Assembly: GCA_003164035.1 (NCBI GenBank)
Contig: PLRS01000130.1
Coordinates: forward strand, 1 to 39,179
Source of the DNA: Bryobacterales bacterium
GTDB taxonomy: Bacteria; Acidobacteriota; Terriglobia; Bryobacterales; Bryobacteraceae
Length of the DNA: 39,179 nucleotides
Direction of reading: 5' to 3'
A program made the position numbers and the translations under genes. Position 1 is the first letter of the stretch. Every line of letters begins with the position of its first letter. Below, piece after piece: positions 1-8,007 of the stretch. A model generated the notes under the pieces. The model was not told the DNA's origin. It saw nothing but the letters and a program-made list of their open reading frames with translations, and did no database searches.

Positions 1-2604
1 TTCTTCCGCTCCCTGGCCCAGGACCAGGGCGAGCGGGCCATCGGCATCGTGCTTTCGGGGACCGGCAGCGACGGCACCCAGGGAGTGCGGGCGATCAAGG
101 GAGGGGGCGGCATGGCGATGGCGCAGGAGCCCAAGTCCACCGAATACGACGGCATGCCGCGCGCCGCCATTGCCACCGGCCTGGTGGACTTTGTGCTGCC
201 GCCGGCCGAGATGCCGGCCCAGCTCATCGCCTACGCCGCGCGCGTGTTCGGGAAAATATCCCTTCCGGCGGCTCCTCCGGCCCCCAAAGCCGAAGACGCG
301 CTGAAAAAGATCTTCGTGCTGTTGCGCGCCCAAACCGGTCACGACTTTTCCCAGTACAAGCGAAGCACCTTCGTCCGCCGCGTCGAGCGGCGCATGGCCG
401 TCCACCAGATCGAGCGGCTGGCCGAGTATGCCCGCTATCTGCATCAAACCCCGGCCGATGTGGAGGCGCTTTTTCGCGACCTGCTGATCGGCGTCACCGG
501 TTTCTTCCGCGATCCGCAGGCGTTCGGGGCGCTCCAGGAACAGGCCATCCCGCGGCTTTTTGCCGGCAAACCCACGGGCGCGCCGATTCGCGTCTGGGTG
601 CCGGGCTGTTCCACCGGCGAGGAAGCCTATTCTCTCGCCATCCTGCTGCAGGAACGCATGGAGGAGCTGAAGCAGAATTTCAAGGTGAGCGTGTTTGCCA
701 CCGACATCGACCGCCACGCCATCGAATCCGCACGCGCCGGCGTCTATCCGGCCAGCATTGCCGGCGACATTTCGCCGGAACGGCTGGCGCGCTTTTTCTC
801 CCAGGAGCCGGATGCCAGCTCCTATCGCATCCAAAAAGGCATCCGCGACAAAATCATCTTTTCCGAACAGGACGTGATCAAAGACCCGCCGTTTTCCAAA
901 CTCGACCTGATCAGTTGCCGTAACCTTTTGATTTACATGGGAGGGGAACTGCAGAAGAAGCTCCTCCCCTTGTTTCACTATGCGTTGAACCCGGACGGAG
1001 TGCTTTTCCTGGGCACGTCGGAGACGGTCGGCGATTTCGTGGACCTGTTTGCCACCATAGATCGCAAGTCGAAGCTGTACCAACGCAGAGAGGCGGCTGC
1101 CGGCTCGTACCTCCCCGGGCCTCCCCGGCTCCCGTCGGAAGATGGACCGGTATCGAGGCCCTTCGGGAAGGCGCCCGGCGAGAGCAAGCTGCCGGTGCGC
1201 GAAATCGCCGAGCGGGCGCTGCTCGATCGGTGCGCCCCGCCCAGCGCGCTCGTCAACGAACGCGGCCACATCTTCTATGTCCACGGCCGCACCGGCAAGT
1301 ACCTGGAGCCGGCCCCGGGCGAGGCCGACATGAACATCCTGAAGATGGCCCGTGAAGGATTGCGGCGGGAGCTGATCGCCGCCCTGCACAAAGCGGTGAC
1401 GCTCAAAGAGCCGGTGCGCCACGCGGGGCTGCGGGTCAAGACCAACGGCGATTTCACATGCGTCAATCTGTCCGTCCAGCCGGTCGCCGCCGGCCCGGAT
1501 TCGGAGGCCGCGGCCAAACTGTTCCTGGTCATTTTCGAGGACGCGCCGGCGGCCGAGCCGGAACGGTTCGAACCGGCCGCCGCACTCGATGCGGGCGTAG
1601 AAGCGGACGAGAACCCCACGGACGTGGACGCGCGCATTGCGGCACTGAAGCAGGAACTGCGGGCCAAGGAGGAACACCTCCAGACCACCAACGAGGAACT
1701 GGCGACCTCCAACGAGGAGCTGAAATCCTCCAACGAGGAAATGCAGTCGGTGAACGAGGAGCTGCAATCCACCAACGAGGAACTGGAAACCTCCAAGGAA
1801 GAATTGCAATCGGTCAACGAAGAGTTGGCCACGGTCAACACCGAACTGCAAAACAAGGTGGCCGATTTGACGCGCTCCAACAACGACATGAACAACCTAC
1901 TGGCCGGCACGGGCATCGGCACCATCTTTGTGGACCATGAACTGCGCATCCAGCGCTTCACCCCCACGGTGACTCAGGTCATCAACCTGATCCTGACCGA
2001 CGTGGGGCGGCCGGTGGGCCACATCGTCTCCAACCTGGTGGGCTATGACAGCCTGGTGGCGGACGTGCGGGCGGTGCTGGATACCCTGGCGCCCAAGGAA
2101 GTGGAAGTTCAGACCCAGGCGGGCGCGTGGTACCTGCTGCGCATCCGCCCCTATCGCACCCTGAATAACGTAATCGAAGGCGCGGTGATCACCTTCACCG
2201 ATATTACCGAGATGGAAAAGGCGAGGGCGGCGCTGCGGGAATCCGAGGTCATGCGGCGCCTGGCGGTGGTGGTGCGCGATGCGCACGATGCCATCACGGT
2301 GCAGGACCTGGACGGCCGCATCCTGGCCTGGAATCCGGGGGCGGAGAGGATGTACGGCTGGAGCGAAGCCGAAGCGTTGGCGATGAACATTCGCGATCTG
2401 ATCCCGGAGGGCCGGCGGGAAGAAGCGTTGGCCGTGCTCCGGGAACAAAGCCAGGCTGAGGCGATCGAGCCGTATCGCATCGCGCGGATCGCCAAGGATG
2501 GCCGGACGGTGGAGGTCTGGCTCACCGCCACCGCGCTGGTGAACGACTCCGGGGGGGTGTATGCCATTGCCACCACGGAAAGACCGATTCCATCAAAGCC
2601 ATGA
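1..2604 (+). CDS. CheB-CheR-PAS fusion protein (chemotaxis-type methylesterase/methyltransferase), 5' end cut by window
   Basis: The frame is open from base 1, so the gene starts upstream. The first codons encode the end of a CheB methylesterase domain (LSGTGSDGTQG, the catalytic-Asp motif). A CheR methyltransferase follows: an all-alpha N-terminal part at about nt 300-520, then the SAM-binding motif PGCSTGEEAYSLA near nt 600-640, the ATDID motif and a CRNLLIYM motif near 913-940. A long heptad coiled coil with repeated NEEL units spans about 1625-1890, then come two PAS domains (about 1890-2220 and 2240-2600). By family, such fusions methylate and demethylate glutamates of receptors or kinases in the cytoplasm. 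The stop overlaps the next kinase start as ATGA, so the two are translationally coupled and this protein probably regulates that kinase. The family call is secure; the substrate is unknown. Confidence 0.93.
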   Translation, partial: FFRSLAQDQGERAIGIVLSGTGSDGTQGVRAIKGGGGMAMAQEPKSTEYDGMPRAAIATGLVDFVLPPAEMPAQLIAYAARVFGKISLPAAPPAPKAEDALKKIFVLLRAQTGHDFSQYKRSTFVRRVERRMAVHQIERLAEYARYLHQTPADVEALFRDLLIGVTGFFRDPQAFGALQEQAIPRLFAGKPTGAPIRVWVPGCSTGEEAYSLAILLQERMEELKQNFKVSVFATDIDRHAIESARAGVYPASIAGDISPERLARFFSQEPDASSYRIQKGIRDKIIFSEQDVIKDPPFSKLDLISCRNLLIYMGGELQKKLLPLFHYALNPDGVLFLGTSETVGDFVDLFATIDRKSKLYQRREAAAGSYLPGPPRLPSEDGPVSRPFGKAPGESKLPVREIAERALLDRCAPPSALVNERGHIFYVHGRTGKYLEPAPGEADMNILKMAREGLRRELIAALHKAVTLKEPVRHAGLRVKTNGDFTCVNLSVQPVAAGPDSEAAAKLFLVIFEDAPAAEPERFEPAAALDAGVEADENPTDVDARIAALKQELRAKEEHLQTTNEELATSNEELKSSNEEMQSVNEELQSTNEELETSKEELQSVNEELATVNTELQNKVADLTRSNNDMNNLLAGTGIGTIFVDHELRIQRFTPTVTQVINLILTDVGRPVGHIVSNLVGYDSLVADVRAVLDTLAPKEVEVQTQAGAWYLLRIRPYRTLNNVIEGAVITFTDITEMEKARAALRESEVMRRLAVVVRDAHDAITVQDLDGRILAWNPGAERMYGWSEAEALAMNIRDLIPEGRREEALAVLREQSQAEAIEPYRIARIAKDGRTVEVWLTATALVNDSGGVYAIATTERPIPSKP

Positions 2605-3216
2605 CCCCGAAAGCTGCCCGTCCCAATCCGGCTGTCAACCCTCTCGCGGATTCGACCGGCTCGCCGGTTGCGGACCTAGGGCAAGCTCTGCGCCGGCGGG
2701 CGGAGACGTTAGCCGGTGAAAGAGCCGGCGAGATGCCGGAAAACCTGGAAGTGCTATCGCCCGAGGCGGCGCGGCGCGCGCTCCACGAACTGCGGGTGCA
2801 TCAGATCGAGCTGGAGATGCAGAACGAGGAACTGCGCCGGACCGAGGAGGCACTGGAAATCTCGCGGGCGCGTTACTTCGACCTCTACGATCTGGCGCCG
2901 GTGGGCTATTTCACGCTCAGCGAACAAGGGTTGATTCTGGAGGCCAATCTAACCGCCGCCAAACTGCTTGGGGTGCCAAGAGGCACTCTGGCGAAGCAGC
3001 CCTTATCCCGCTTTATCCTCCCGGAGGACCAGGACATTTATTACCTGCACCGCAAAGCGCTGCTCGAAACGGGCGCGCCCCAGGCGTGGGAGCTGCGGGT
3101 GTTGAAAAAGGATGCGGCGCCGTTCTGGGTGCGGGTGGAGGCGACCACGGCGCAGGATGCCGACGGGGTTTCCATATGGCGCGCCGTGATGAGCGATATC
3201 ACCGAGCGCAAGTTTG
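2601..3216 (+). repeat. Duplicated PAS-encoding segment, copy 1
   Basis: This segment aligns without indels at a constant offset of 1849 bases to 4450-5065. The central part (about 2716-3090) shows only about eight differences by eye, roughly 98% identity. The similarity stops after the PAS domain, where the two kinases use unrelated transmitter domains. Confidence 0.93.
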
Positions 3217-4415
3217 ACGAGGCGGAGAAGGCGAAACTCGAGGCCCAAAACCGGCAACTTCAGAAGGCGGAAGGACTGGGACGCATGGCTGCGGCCATTG
3301 CCCACCACTTCAACAACCATCTGGCGGCGGTGACGGGGAACCTGGAACTGGTCATTGACGATTTGCCGCGGGGCGCGGGACCCGCCGAGCAACTGGCCGA
3401 CGCCTTGCGAGCCGCCCGCCAGGCGGCGGAGGTGAGCAAACTGATGCTGACCTACCTGGGACAAACGCAAGTTCGGAATGAGCCGCTGAATCTTTCCGAG
3501 GCCTGCCGCCGGAGCCTCCCCATGCTCCGGGCCGCGATGCCGAAAAACATCGTCCTGGACACTGATTTGCCCTCCCTCGGTCCGGCCGTCAGAGCGGATG
3601 CGAACCAGATCCAACAGGTCCTGACCAACCTGGTCACCAATGCCTGGGAGGCGGGTGGCGCCGGCCCGAGCGCCGTTCACCTGGCCGTCAGGACGGTTTC
3701 CCCGGCGGATGTTCCCGCATCGCACCGCTTCCCCGTCGATTGGCGGCCGCACCATAACGCTTACGCCTGCCTGGAAGTGGTGGACGCGGGCAGCGGGATC
3801 GCGGACAGGAATTTCGAAAAGCTCTTCGACCCGTTTTTCTCTACCAGGCGTACCGGCAGGGGCCTGGGCCTTTCCGTGGTTCTGGGAATTGTGCGGGCGC
3901 ACGGAGGAGCCGTCACGGTGGAGAGCGAACCCGGCCGGGGGAGTTCCTTCCGGGTCTTCCTGCCGGTGTCGGCCGAACAAGTCCTCAGCCGACCGGACCA
4001 GGCGGGGAAATCTCCGGAGATCGATGCGTGTGGCACGGTGTTGCTGGTCGACGACGAACAGATGTTGCGCAAACTAGGCGGAACCGTGCTCACCCGCCTC
4101 GGTTTTTCGGTGCTCCTGGCAAAGGACGGCGTCGAGGCCGTGGAGGTGTTCCGGCAGCACCAGGGTGAAGTCCGCTGCGTGATTTGCGATGCGAACATGC
4201 CGCGCATGGACGGCTGGCAAACACTGGCTGCGCTGCGCAAGCTGGCCCCCGGCCTCCCGGTGATCCTGTGCAGCGGCTACGACCAGGCCCAAGTCATGGC
4301 CGGCGATCATCCCGAACTGCCCCAGGTATTCCTGAGTAAGCCGTATCAGCTCCAGACGCTTCGAGATGCGATCAGCCGCGCCCTGGTCCAAGCTAATCAA
4401 CCGGGCGGCTCCTGA
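2601..4415 (+). CDS. PAS-containing hybrid sensor histidine kinase with C-terminal receiver
   Basis: A 604-residue soluble protein with no membrane segment. A short coiled coil (about 52-88) leads into a PAS domain (about 90-204). The HisKA region has phosphoacceptor His235 in AHHFNN; the more usual Asp after the His is replaced by His236. The HATPase domain has an N-box with Asn343/Asn347, a G1 box at DAGSGI (395-400) and a G2 box at GRGLGLS. The C-terminal receiver has the acidic pair Asp484/485, phosphoacceptor Asp530, Ser558 and Lys580. It therefore looks active as kinase and internal phosphorelay. The start overlaps the stop of the CheB-CheR fusion (ATGA). No separate output regulator is adjacent, so the final target is unknown. 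Confidence 0.93.
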   Translation: MTPKAARPNPAVNPLADSTGSPVADLGQALRRRAETLAGERAGEMPENLEVLSPEAARRALHELRVHQIELEMQNEELRRTEEALEISRARYFDLYDLAPVGYFTLSEQGLILEANLTAAKLLGVPRGTLAKQPLSRFILPEDQDIYYLHRKALLETGAPQAWELRVLKKDAAPFWVRVEATTAQDADGVSIWRAVMSDITERKFDEAEKAKLEAQNRQLQKAEGLGRMAAAIAHHFNNHLAAVTGNLELVIDDLPRGAGPAEQLADALRAARQAAEVSKLMLTYLGQTQVRNEPLNLSEACRRSLPMLRAAMPKNIVLDTDLPSLGPAVRADANQIQQVLTNLVTNAWEAGGAGPSAVHLAVRTVSPADVPASHRFPVDWRPHHNAYACLEVVDAGSGIADRNFEKLFDPFFSTRRTGRGLGLSVVLGIVRAHGGAVTVESEPGRGSSFRVFLPVSAEQVLSRPDQAGKSPEIDACGTVLLVDDEQMLRKLGGTVLTRLGFSVLLAKDGVEAVEVFRQHQGEVRCVICDANMPRMDGWQTLAALRKLAPGLPVILCSGYDQAQVMAGDHPELPQVFLSKPYQLQTLRDAISRALVQANQPGGS

Positions 4416-4449
4416 GACCGGCGGATGGAAGGAAAGGTGCGATAGAGTC

Positions 4450-5065
4450 ATGACCCCGGAAGATGCCTTTTCCAATCCGGCTGTCGGCCCTTCGATGGAT
4501 TCGACGACCGCACGCATTGCGGACCCAGGGCAGGCTCTGCGCCGGCGGGCGGAGGCGCTAGCCGGTGAAAGAGCCGGCGGGATGCCGGAAAACCTGGAAG
4601 TGCTATCGCCCGAGGCGGCGCGGCGCGCGCTCCACGAACTGCGGGTGCATCAGATCGAGCTCGAGATGCAGAACGAGGAACTGCGCCGGACCGAGGAGGC
4701 ACTGGAAATCTCGCGGGCGCGTTACTTCGACCTCTACGATCTGGCGCCGGTGGGCTATTTCACGCTCAGCGAACAAGGGTTGATTCTGGAGGCCAATCTA
4801 ACCGCCGCAAGACTGCTTGGGGTGCCAAGAGGCGCTCTGGCGAAGCAGCCCTTATCCCGCTTTATCCTCCCGGAGGACCAGGACATTTATTACCTGCACC
4901 GCAAAGCGCTGCTCGAAACGGGCGCCCCGCAGGCTTGGGATATGCGGGTGTTGAGAAAGGATGCCGCGCCGTTCTGGGTGCGGGTGGAAGCAACCGCGGC
5001 GGAGGACGCCGACGGGGCTTTCGTGTGCCGCGCCGTGGTGAGCGACATCACCGAAAGCAAGCGGG
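4450..5065 (+). repeat. Duplicated PAS-encoding segment, copy 2
   Basis: Second copy of 2601-3216, starting at the same codon. Substitutions become denser toward the 3' edge (about 5000-5065), just before the unrelated transmitter begins. Confidence 0.93.
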
Positions 5066-5766
5066 CGGAGCGATCGATCGAGACGCACCATGCCGAACTC
5101 CAGGAATTCGCTTACGCTCTGGCGCACGACCTTCAGGAACCGCTGCGCATGGTGGTGAACTTCAGTCAGTTGTTGGCGCGGGAGCACGCGGGAAAGCTGG
5201 GCGAAGACGCCGACCAATACATCTCTTATTCGGTCGAGGGCGCTTTGAGAATTGAGGCTCTCCTGAAAGGTTTACTGAACTATTTGGAAGTCACCGAACG
5301 GGACGACGATCGCTTATCGCCGATTGACTGCAACCGGGTGCTATCGCAGACGCTGTTATCCCTCCAAGCGGCCATTCAACAGAGCGGTGCTACGGTGACC
5401 TCCGACCCGTTGCCGACCGTGGTAGCCAAAGAGGGTATGCTGACGCAGATCTTCCAGAACCTGATTGCTAATTCGATCAAATATAGGGGCGAGGCGACAC
5501 CCGCCATCCACATCTCCGCCGCGAGAACGGCGGAAGGCTGGCTGTTCTCGGTGAGAGATAACGGCATCGGTATCGATGCGGCGGACGCCGAGTTTGCATT
5601 CGGCATGTTCAAGCGGCTGCACGGAAGGGAAATTCCCGGTGTAGGCATTGGACTCGCACTTTGCAGGAAGGTGGTGGAACGCCGCGGCGGACGCATTTGG
5701 GTGGAGCCCGAAGCGGGACACGGTGCGGTTTTCAAATTCACGATTCCCACCCAGGGTCCGCCTTGA
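4450..5766 (+). CDS. PAS-containing sensor histidine kinase (phytochrome-type transmitter)
   Basis: A 438-residue soluble kinase. The frame extends upstream to an ATG at 4366 inside the previous gene. The ATG at 4450 is preferred because it aligns exactly with the start of the paralogous kinase upstream and has GGAAAGG about 12 bases before it. Residues 1-204 (coiled coil plus PAS) are nearly identical to the upstream kinase. The transmitter differs: a HisKA of the bacteriophytochrome type with His226 in AHDLQEPLRM, then a HATPase with N-box FQNLIANSIKYRG, a DNGIGI box and a GVGIGLALC box. No receiver is fused. The gene sits 34 bases after the hybrid kinase, in the same presumptive operon. 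It would sense the same PAS signal with a different output; its partner regulator is not in the window. Confidence 0.92.
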   Translation: MTPEDAFSNPAVGPSMDSTTARIADPGQALRRRAEALAGERAGGMPENLEVLSPEAARRALHELRVHQIELEMQNEELRRTEEALEISRARYFDLYDLAPVGYFTLSEQGLILEANLTAARLLGVPRGALAKQPLSRFILPEDQDIYYLHRKALLETGAPQAWDMRVLRKDAAPFWVRVEATAAEDADGAFVCRAVVSDITESKRAERSIETHHAELQEFAYALAHDLQEPLRMVVNFSQLLAREHAGKLGEDADQYISYSVEGALRIEALLKGLLNYLEVTERDDDRLSPIDCNRVLSQTLLSLQAAIQQSGATVTSDPLPTVVAKEGMLTQIFQNLIANSIKYRGEATPAIHISAARTAEGWLFSVRDNGIGIDAADAEFAFGMFKRLHGREIPGVGIGLALCRKVVERRGGRIWVEPEAGHGAVFKFTIPTQGPP

Positions 5767-5880
5767 CGGCCGCCGGGTTTCGTCTTTCCTTTCTGCGCGG
5801 TGCCCATAAACCTCGCCCCCGCCCGGAGCGTTGTTGGCCTTGCATACTGGAGTGAAATAGCCGAAACGGAGTGATTATCC

Positions 5881-6468
5881 ATGGAAGCGAAGAGCGTTGC
5901 AAGAGACTTTCCCGTGGTTTGCGTGGGCGGTTCGGCCGGCGGCCTCGACGCCTACATCCGGTTACTCCGGCATCTGCCAGCCGATATGGGCGTTGCTATC
6001 GTCATCGTGAATCACCTGAGAACCGTTGCCACCCAGCTCGACGAGATTCTTCCACGATTCACGGAGATGCCGGTTGAACTGATCACGGAAAAATTACTCA
6101 TCCAGCCCAACCGTGTGTTTATCATCCCGGAACAGCGCGATTTGCACGTTCTCGATGGCGAGTTCCGTCTCAAGCCGATATCGAAGCCCAGGGGATGGCC
6201 CGATGTGATTACGGTCTTTCTACGTTCCCTGACGCAGAACTGGGGCGGCAAACTTATCGCTGTAATTGTCTCCGGCTATGACGGCGACGGGGCAGCGGCG
6301 CTGTGCGGCATAAAAGAAGTAGGGGGCATTACCATCGCGCAGAAGCTGGACACAGCCGGGCAGCCGGATATGCCCGGGAGCGCAATCGCAAGCGGGTGTA
6401 TCGATTTTGTTCTTTCGCCGGAGGATATCGCTCAAGAAATTGTCCGAATTGCGCGCGCGGCTTCATGA
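5881..6468 (+). CDS. Stand-alone CheB-type protein-glutamate methylesterase domain
   Basis: A 195-residue protein made only of the CheB catalytic domain, without the N-terminal receiver that normally controls chemotaxis CheB. The catalytic triad is recognisable: Ser18 in VGGSAGG, His45 in VIVNHL, and Asp136 in SGYDGDGAAAL. The last motif departs from the usual TGMGxDG form. The family hydrolyses glutamate methyl esters (or deamidates glutamine) on receptors. It lies 114 bases after the second kinase, behind CGGAGTG at a suitable distance, and probably belongs to the same signalling cluster. With no receiver it would be constitutive or controlled through a partner. Confidence 0.9.
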   Translation: MEAKSVARDFPVVCVGGSAGGLDAYIRLLRHLPADMGVAIVIVNHLRTVATQLDEILPRFTEMPVELITEKLLIQPNRVFIIPEQRDLHVLDGEFRLKPISKPRGWPDVITVFLRSLTQNWGGKLIAVIVSGYDGDGAAALCGIKEVGGITIAQKLDTAGQPDMPGSAIASGCIDFVLSPEDIAQEIVRIARAAS

Positions 6469-6538
6469 GTTCCTTGGCCAGGCCGCCGATGCCCGGACGT
6501 GAGCTAAACTCAAAGCAGCCACGCCAAAGAGCCGGACC

Positions 6539-6901
6539 ATGACCACGGAAGAACGCCTGGAGCGGATCGAGAACGGTTGGATCGATATCCAGGAGGCCCT
6601 CAAAGCGGTCATTCAAGTCCAAGCCAACACTAGTGAGAGGATCGACGGCCTCGCCGAATCCCTCAAAATCGTCATTCAAGTCCAGACCAACGCCAACGAA
6701 AGAATCGACGGCCTCGCGGAATCCCTCAAAATCGTCATTCAAGTCCAAACCACCACCAATGAGAGAATCTCCGTCCTGGTCGAATCCATCGGCCAGTACG
6801 TAGACGCGGCCGACGCACGCACTCGCCGCCTCGAAGATAACCTCGACGCGCTGATTCGCGCCATTACCGCCGAGCACTCTAACGGTAAGAGCAAGAGCTG
6901 A
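6539..6901 (+). CDS. Small coiled-coil protein with three 21-residue repeats
   Basis: A 120-residue protein with no signal peptide or membrane segment. Residues 21-83 are three near-perfect copies of a 21-residue unit (LKIVIQVQxxxNERIDGLAES type), which should form a long amphipathic coiled coil. The charged N-terminus (TTEERLERIE) and the C-terminal helix continue the pattern. It is not a recognised enzyme family. It follows the receiverless CheB by 70 bases on the same strand. Its role could be oligomeric scaffolding, but this is a guess. Repeat copy number may vary between strains because the units are also near identical in DNA. Confidence 0.72.
   Translation: MTTEERLERIENGWIDIQEALKAVIQVQANTSERIDGLAESLKIVIQVQTNANERIDGLAESLKIVIQVQTTTNERISVLVESIGQYVDAADARTRRLEDNLDALIRAITAEHSNGKSKS
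6599..6787 (+). repeat. 63-bp tandem repeat, three copies, in frame
   Basis: Copies lie at 6599-6661, 6662-6724 and 6725-6787. Units two and three share long identical runs such as TCCCTCAAAATCGTCATTCA. The unit is exactly 21 codons, so gain or loss of a copy keeps the frame. Confidence 0.88.
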
Positions 6902-6953
6902 AAAGGGCCAGCGGCGAAGTGCACGCGGAGTGGCGGTGCGGCACGTGCCGCGT

Positions 6954-7265
6954 TCAATACCGCCAGAGCCAGCGCGCCTTTTCCACTACCTTCGCGGTAT
7001 TGGGCAGGAAAGCCTCTTCCAGGGTGGGGCTGAAGGGCACCGGGGTACCGGGGGCGGTCACGCGCACGATGGGGGCGTCCAGGTACTCGAAGATGCTTTC
7101 GGTGATACCTACGGCTAGCTCGCCGGCGATGCCTCCGGTGCGCGTATCTTCGTGCAGCAGCAGCACCTTGGAGGTCTTTTTCACGCTGGCGAGCACGGTT
7201 TCCCGGTCGAGCGGCAGCAGGGTCCGCAAATCCACCACTTCTATGGATGCGCCTTCCCGCGCCAG
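6954..7265 (-). pseudogene. Duplicated 3' end of the 2-oxo acid dehydrogenase E1 beta gene
   Basis: Exactly 104 codons including the stop align without indels to 8008-8319, the 3' end of the intact E1 beta gene. By my count there are about 21 base differences, but only three residue changes (Ser to Gly, Asp to Gly, Ile to Val). Differences are uneven: bases 7144-7265 have one mismatch and the distal part holds the rest. Homology ends abruptly at 7265, six bases past the stop of the toxin gene, which is in the same frame. The fragment lacks the TPP-binding region and cannot encode a working subunit. It is best read as the displaced or introduced 3' end from an insertion event. Confidence 0.9.
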
Positions 7266-7271
7266 GCGGCT

Positions 7272-7629
7272 TCATCGGAAAGGCAGATAGACGATCTGTT
7301 CCCACCACTCTTCCGCGCGCGAGGCAGCCCACGCCAGAAGGAGAGACTCGACAACCTCGCCTATCGGGCTCCGCTGGGGGACAACGAAAACACCGGGGCT
7401 CGATTTCCCCGCGGCTTGGCGATCGCGGACGTGCCGCGTCATTGTCCTGCGGTCGTGCGTGATCAAGATTCGGCCTTGTTGAGCCGCGAGATCGAGGAGG
7501 GCAGGATCGGGCGTTCCGCGCAGGCCAGCATGCTTCACGTCGAGGATATCAAATCGCCGGCTCGCGAAACCGAAGGCCTTCGACGATATCGGAGTCGAGG
7601 TCCTCATCCGCGAGAAAGCGGACCGTCAC
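7272..7629 (-). pseudogene. DUF5615 (PIN-like, VapC45-type) toxin gene, frameshifted
   Basis: The expected N-terminus (V-x-V-R-F-L-A-D-E-D, carrying the first acidic cluster of PIN-like nucleases) is read from a GTG at 7629. That GTG overlaps the antitoxin stop as GTGA. This frame hits TGA just after the codons for REPAI. The rest of the domain (DILDVKHAG, then RILITHDRR, ending LPFR) continues in the next frame to 7272. One extra base in the AAA run at 7551-7553 (TTT on the coding strand) accounts for the break. An ATG in the second frame (7607) would give 111 residues without the native N-terminus. The cause could be real inactivation, a sequencing error, or a programmed shift; the first two are more likely. 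Confidence 0.8.
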
Positions 7630-7952
7630 GTCGGCTTCGATGCGCTTTGATGGCGAGCGGCGTTCAGGCGGGCGTAGAGGGCTGGATTCGACCGGCTGAG
7701 AGGCACGGCGGACCGTTCCAGTTCGCGCTCACCCTCCGCCACATAGTCCTGGATCGCGCTCTCATTCTCAAGGTAATATGCGATTGCTCCATAGACTTGC
7801 GAAAGCTTGAGCGTTGGAAAAGACTGAACAATTTTGTCGGGAGAAGCGCCCTGCTGGAACCGGATCACGACCGAGTCAAGGGAGACACGTGTACCCGCCA
7901 GGTAAAGGCCCTCGTCCCGCTCTTCGATATAGGGTGAGGATGGGTATGCCAT
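7626..7952 (-). CDS. DUF433 family antitoxin (VapB45-like)
   Basis: A 108-residue protein with the DUF433 pattern: YIEERDEGLYLAGTRVSLDSVV, the FQQGASPDKIVQSFPTL helix-turn-helix-like segment and the VYGAIAYYLEN helix. DUF433 proteins are typically paired with PIN-like DUF5615 toxins, and the next gene overlaps by four bases (GTGA) and is such a toxin. The family neutralises the nuclease and usually represses its own operon. The gene starts 55 bases after the stop of the intact E1 beta gene. Because the toxin is broken, this antitoxin may be a leftover. Confidence 0.87.
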   Translation of the reverse strand: MAYPSSPYIEERDEGLYLAGTRVSLDSVVIRFQQGASPDKIVQSFPTLKLSQVYGAIAYYLENESAIQDYVAEGERELERSAVPLSRSNPALYARLNAARHQSASKPT

Positions 7953-8007
7953 AACGGTTCTGATGCCAGTTTATCACCGCCGGGCGGGCCGAGCTCCGCG
8001 CCAATCC

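Noticed and set aside
1672-1850. Regularly spaced AACGAGGA-containing units that look like a short repeat array
   Set aside because: They encode the heptad NEEL coiled coil of the CheB-CheR-PAS protein. Spacing is about 21 bases with no unique spacers, so this is not a CRISPR.
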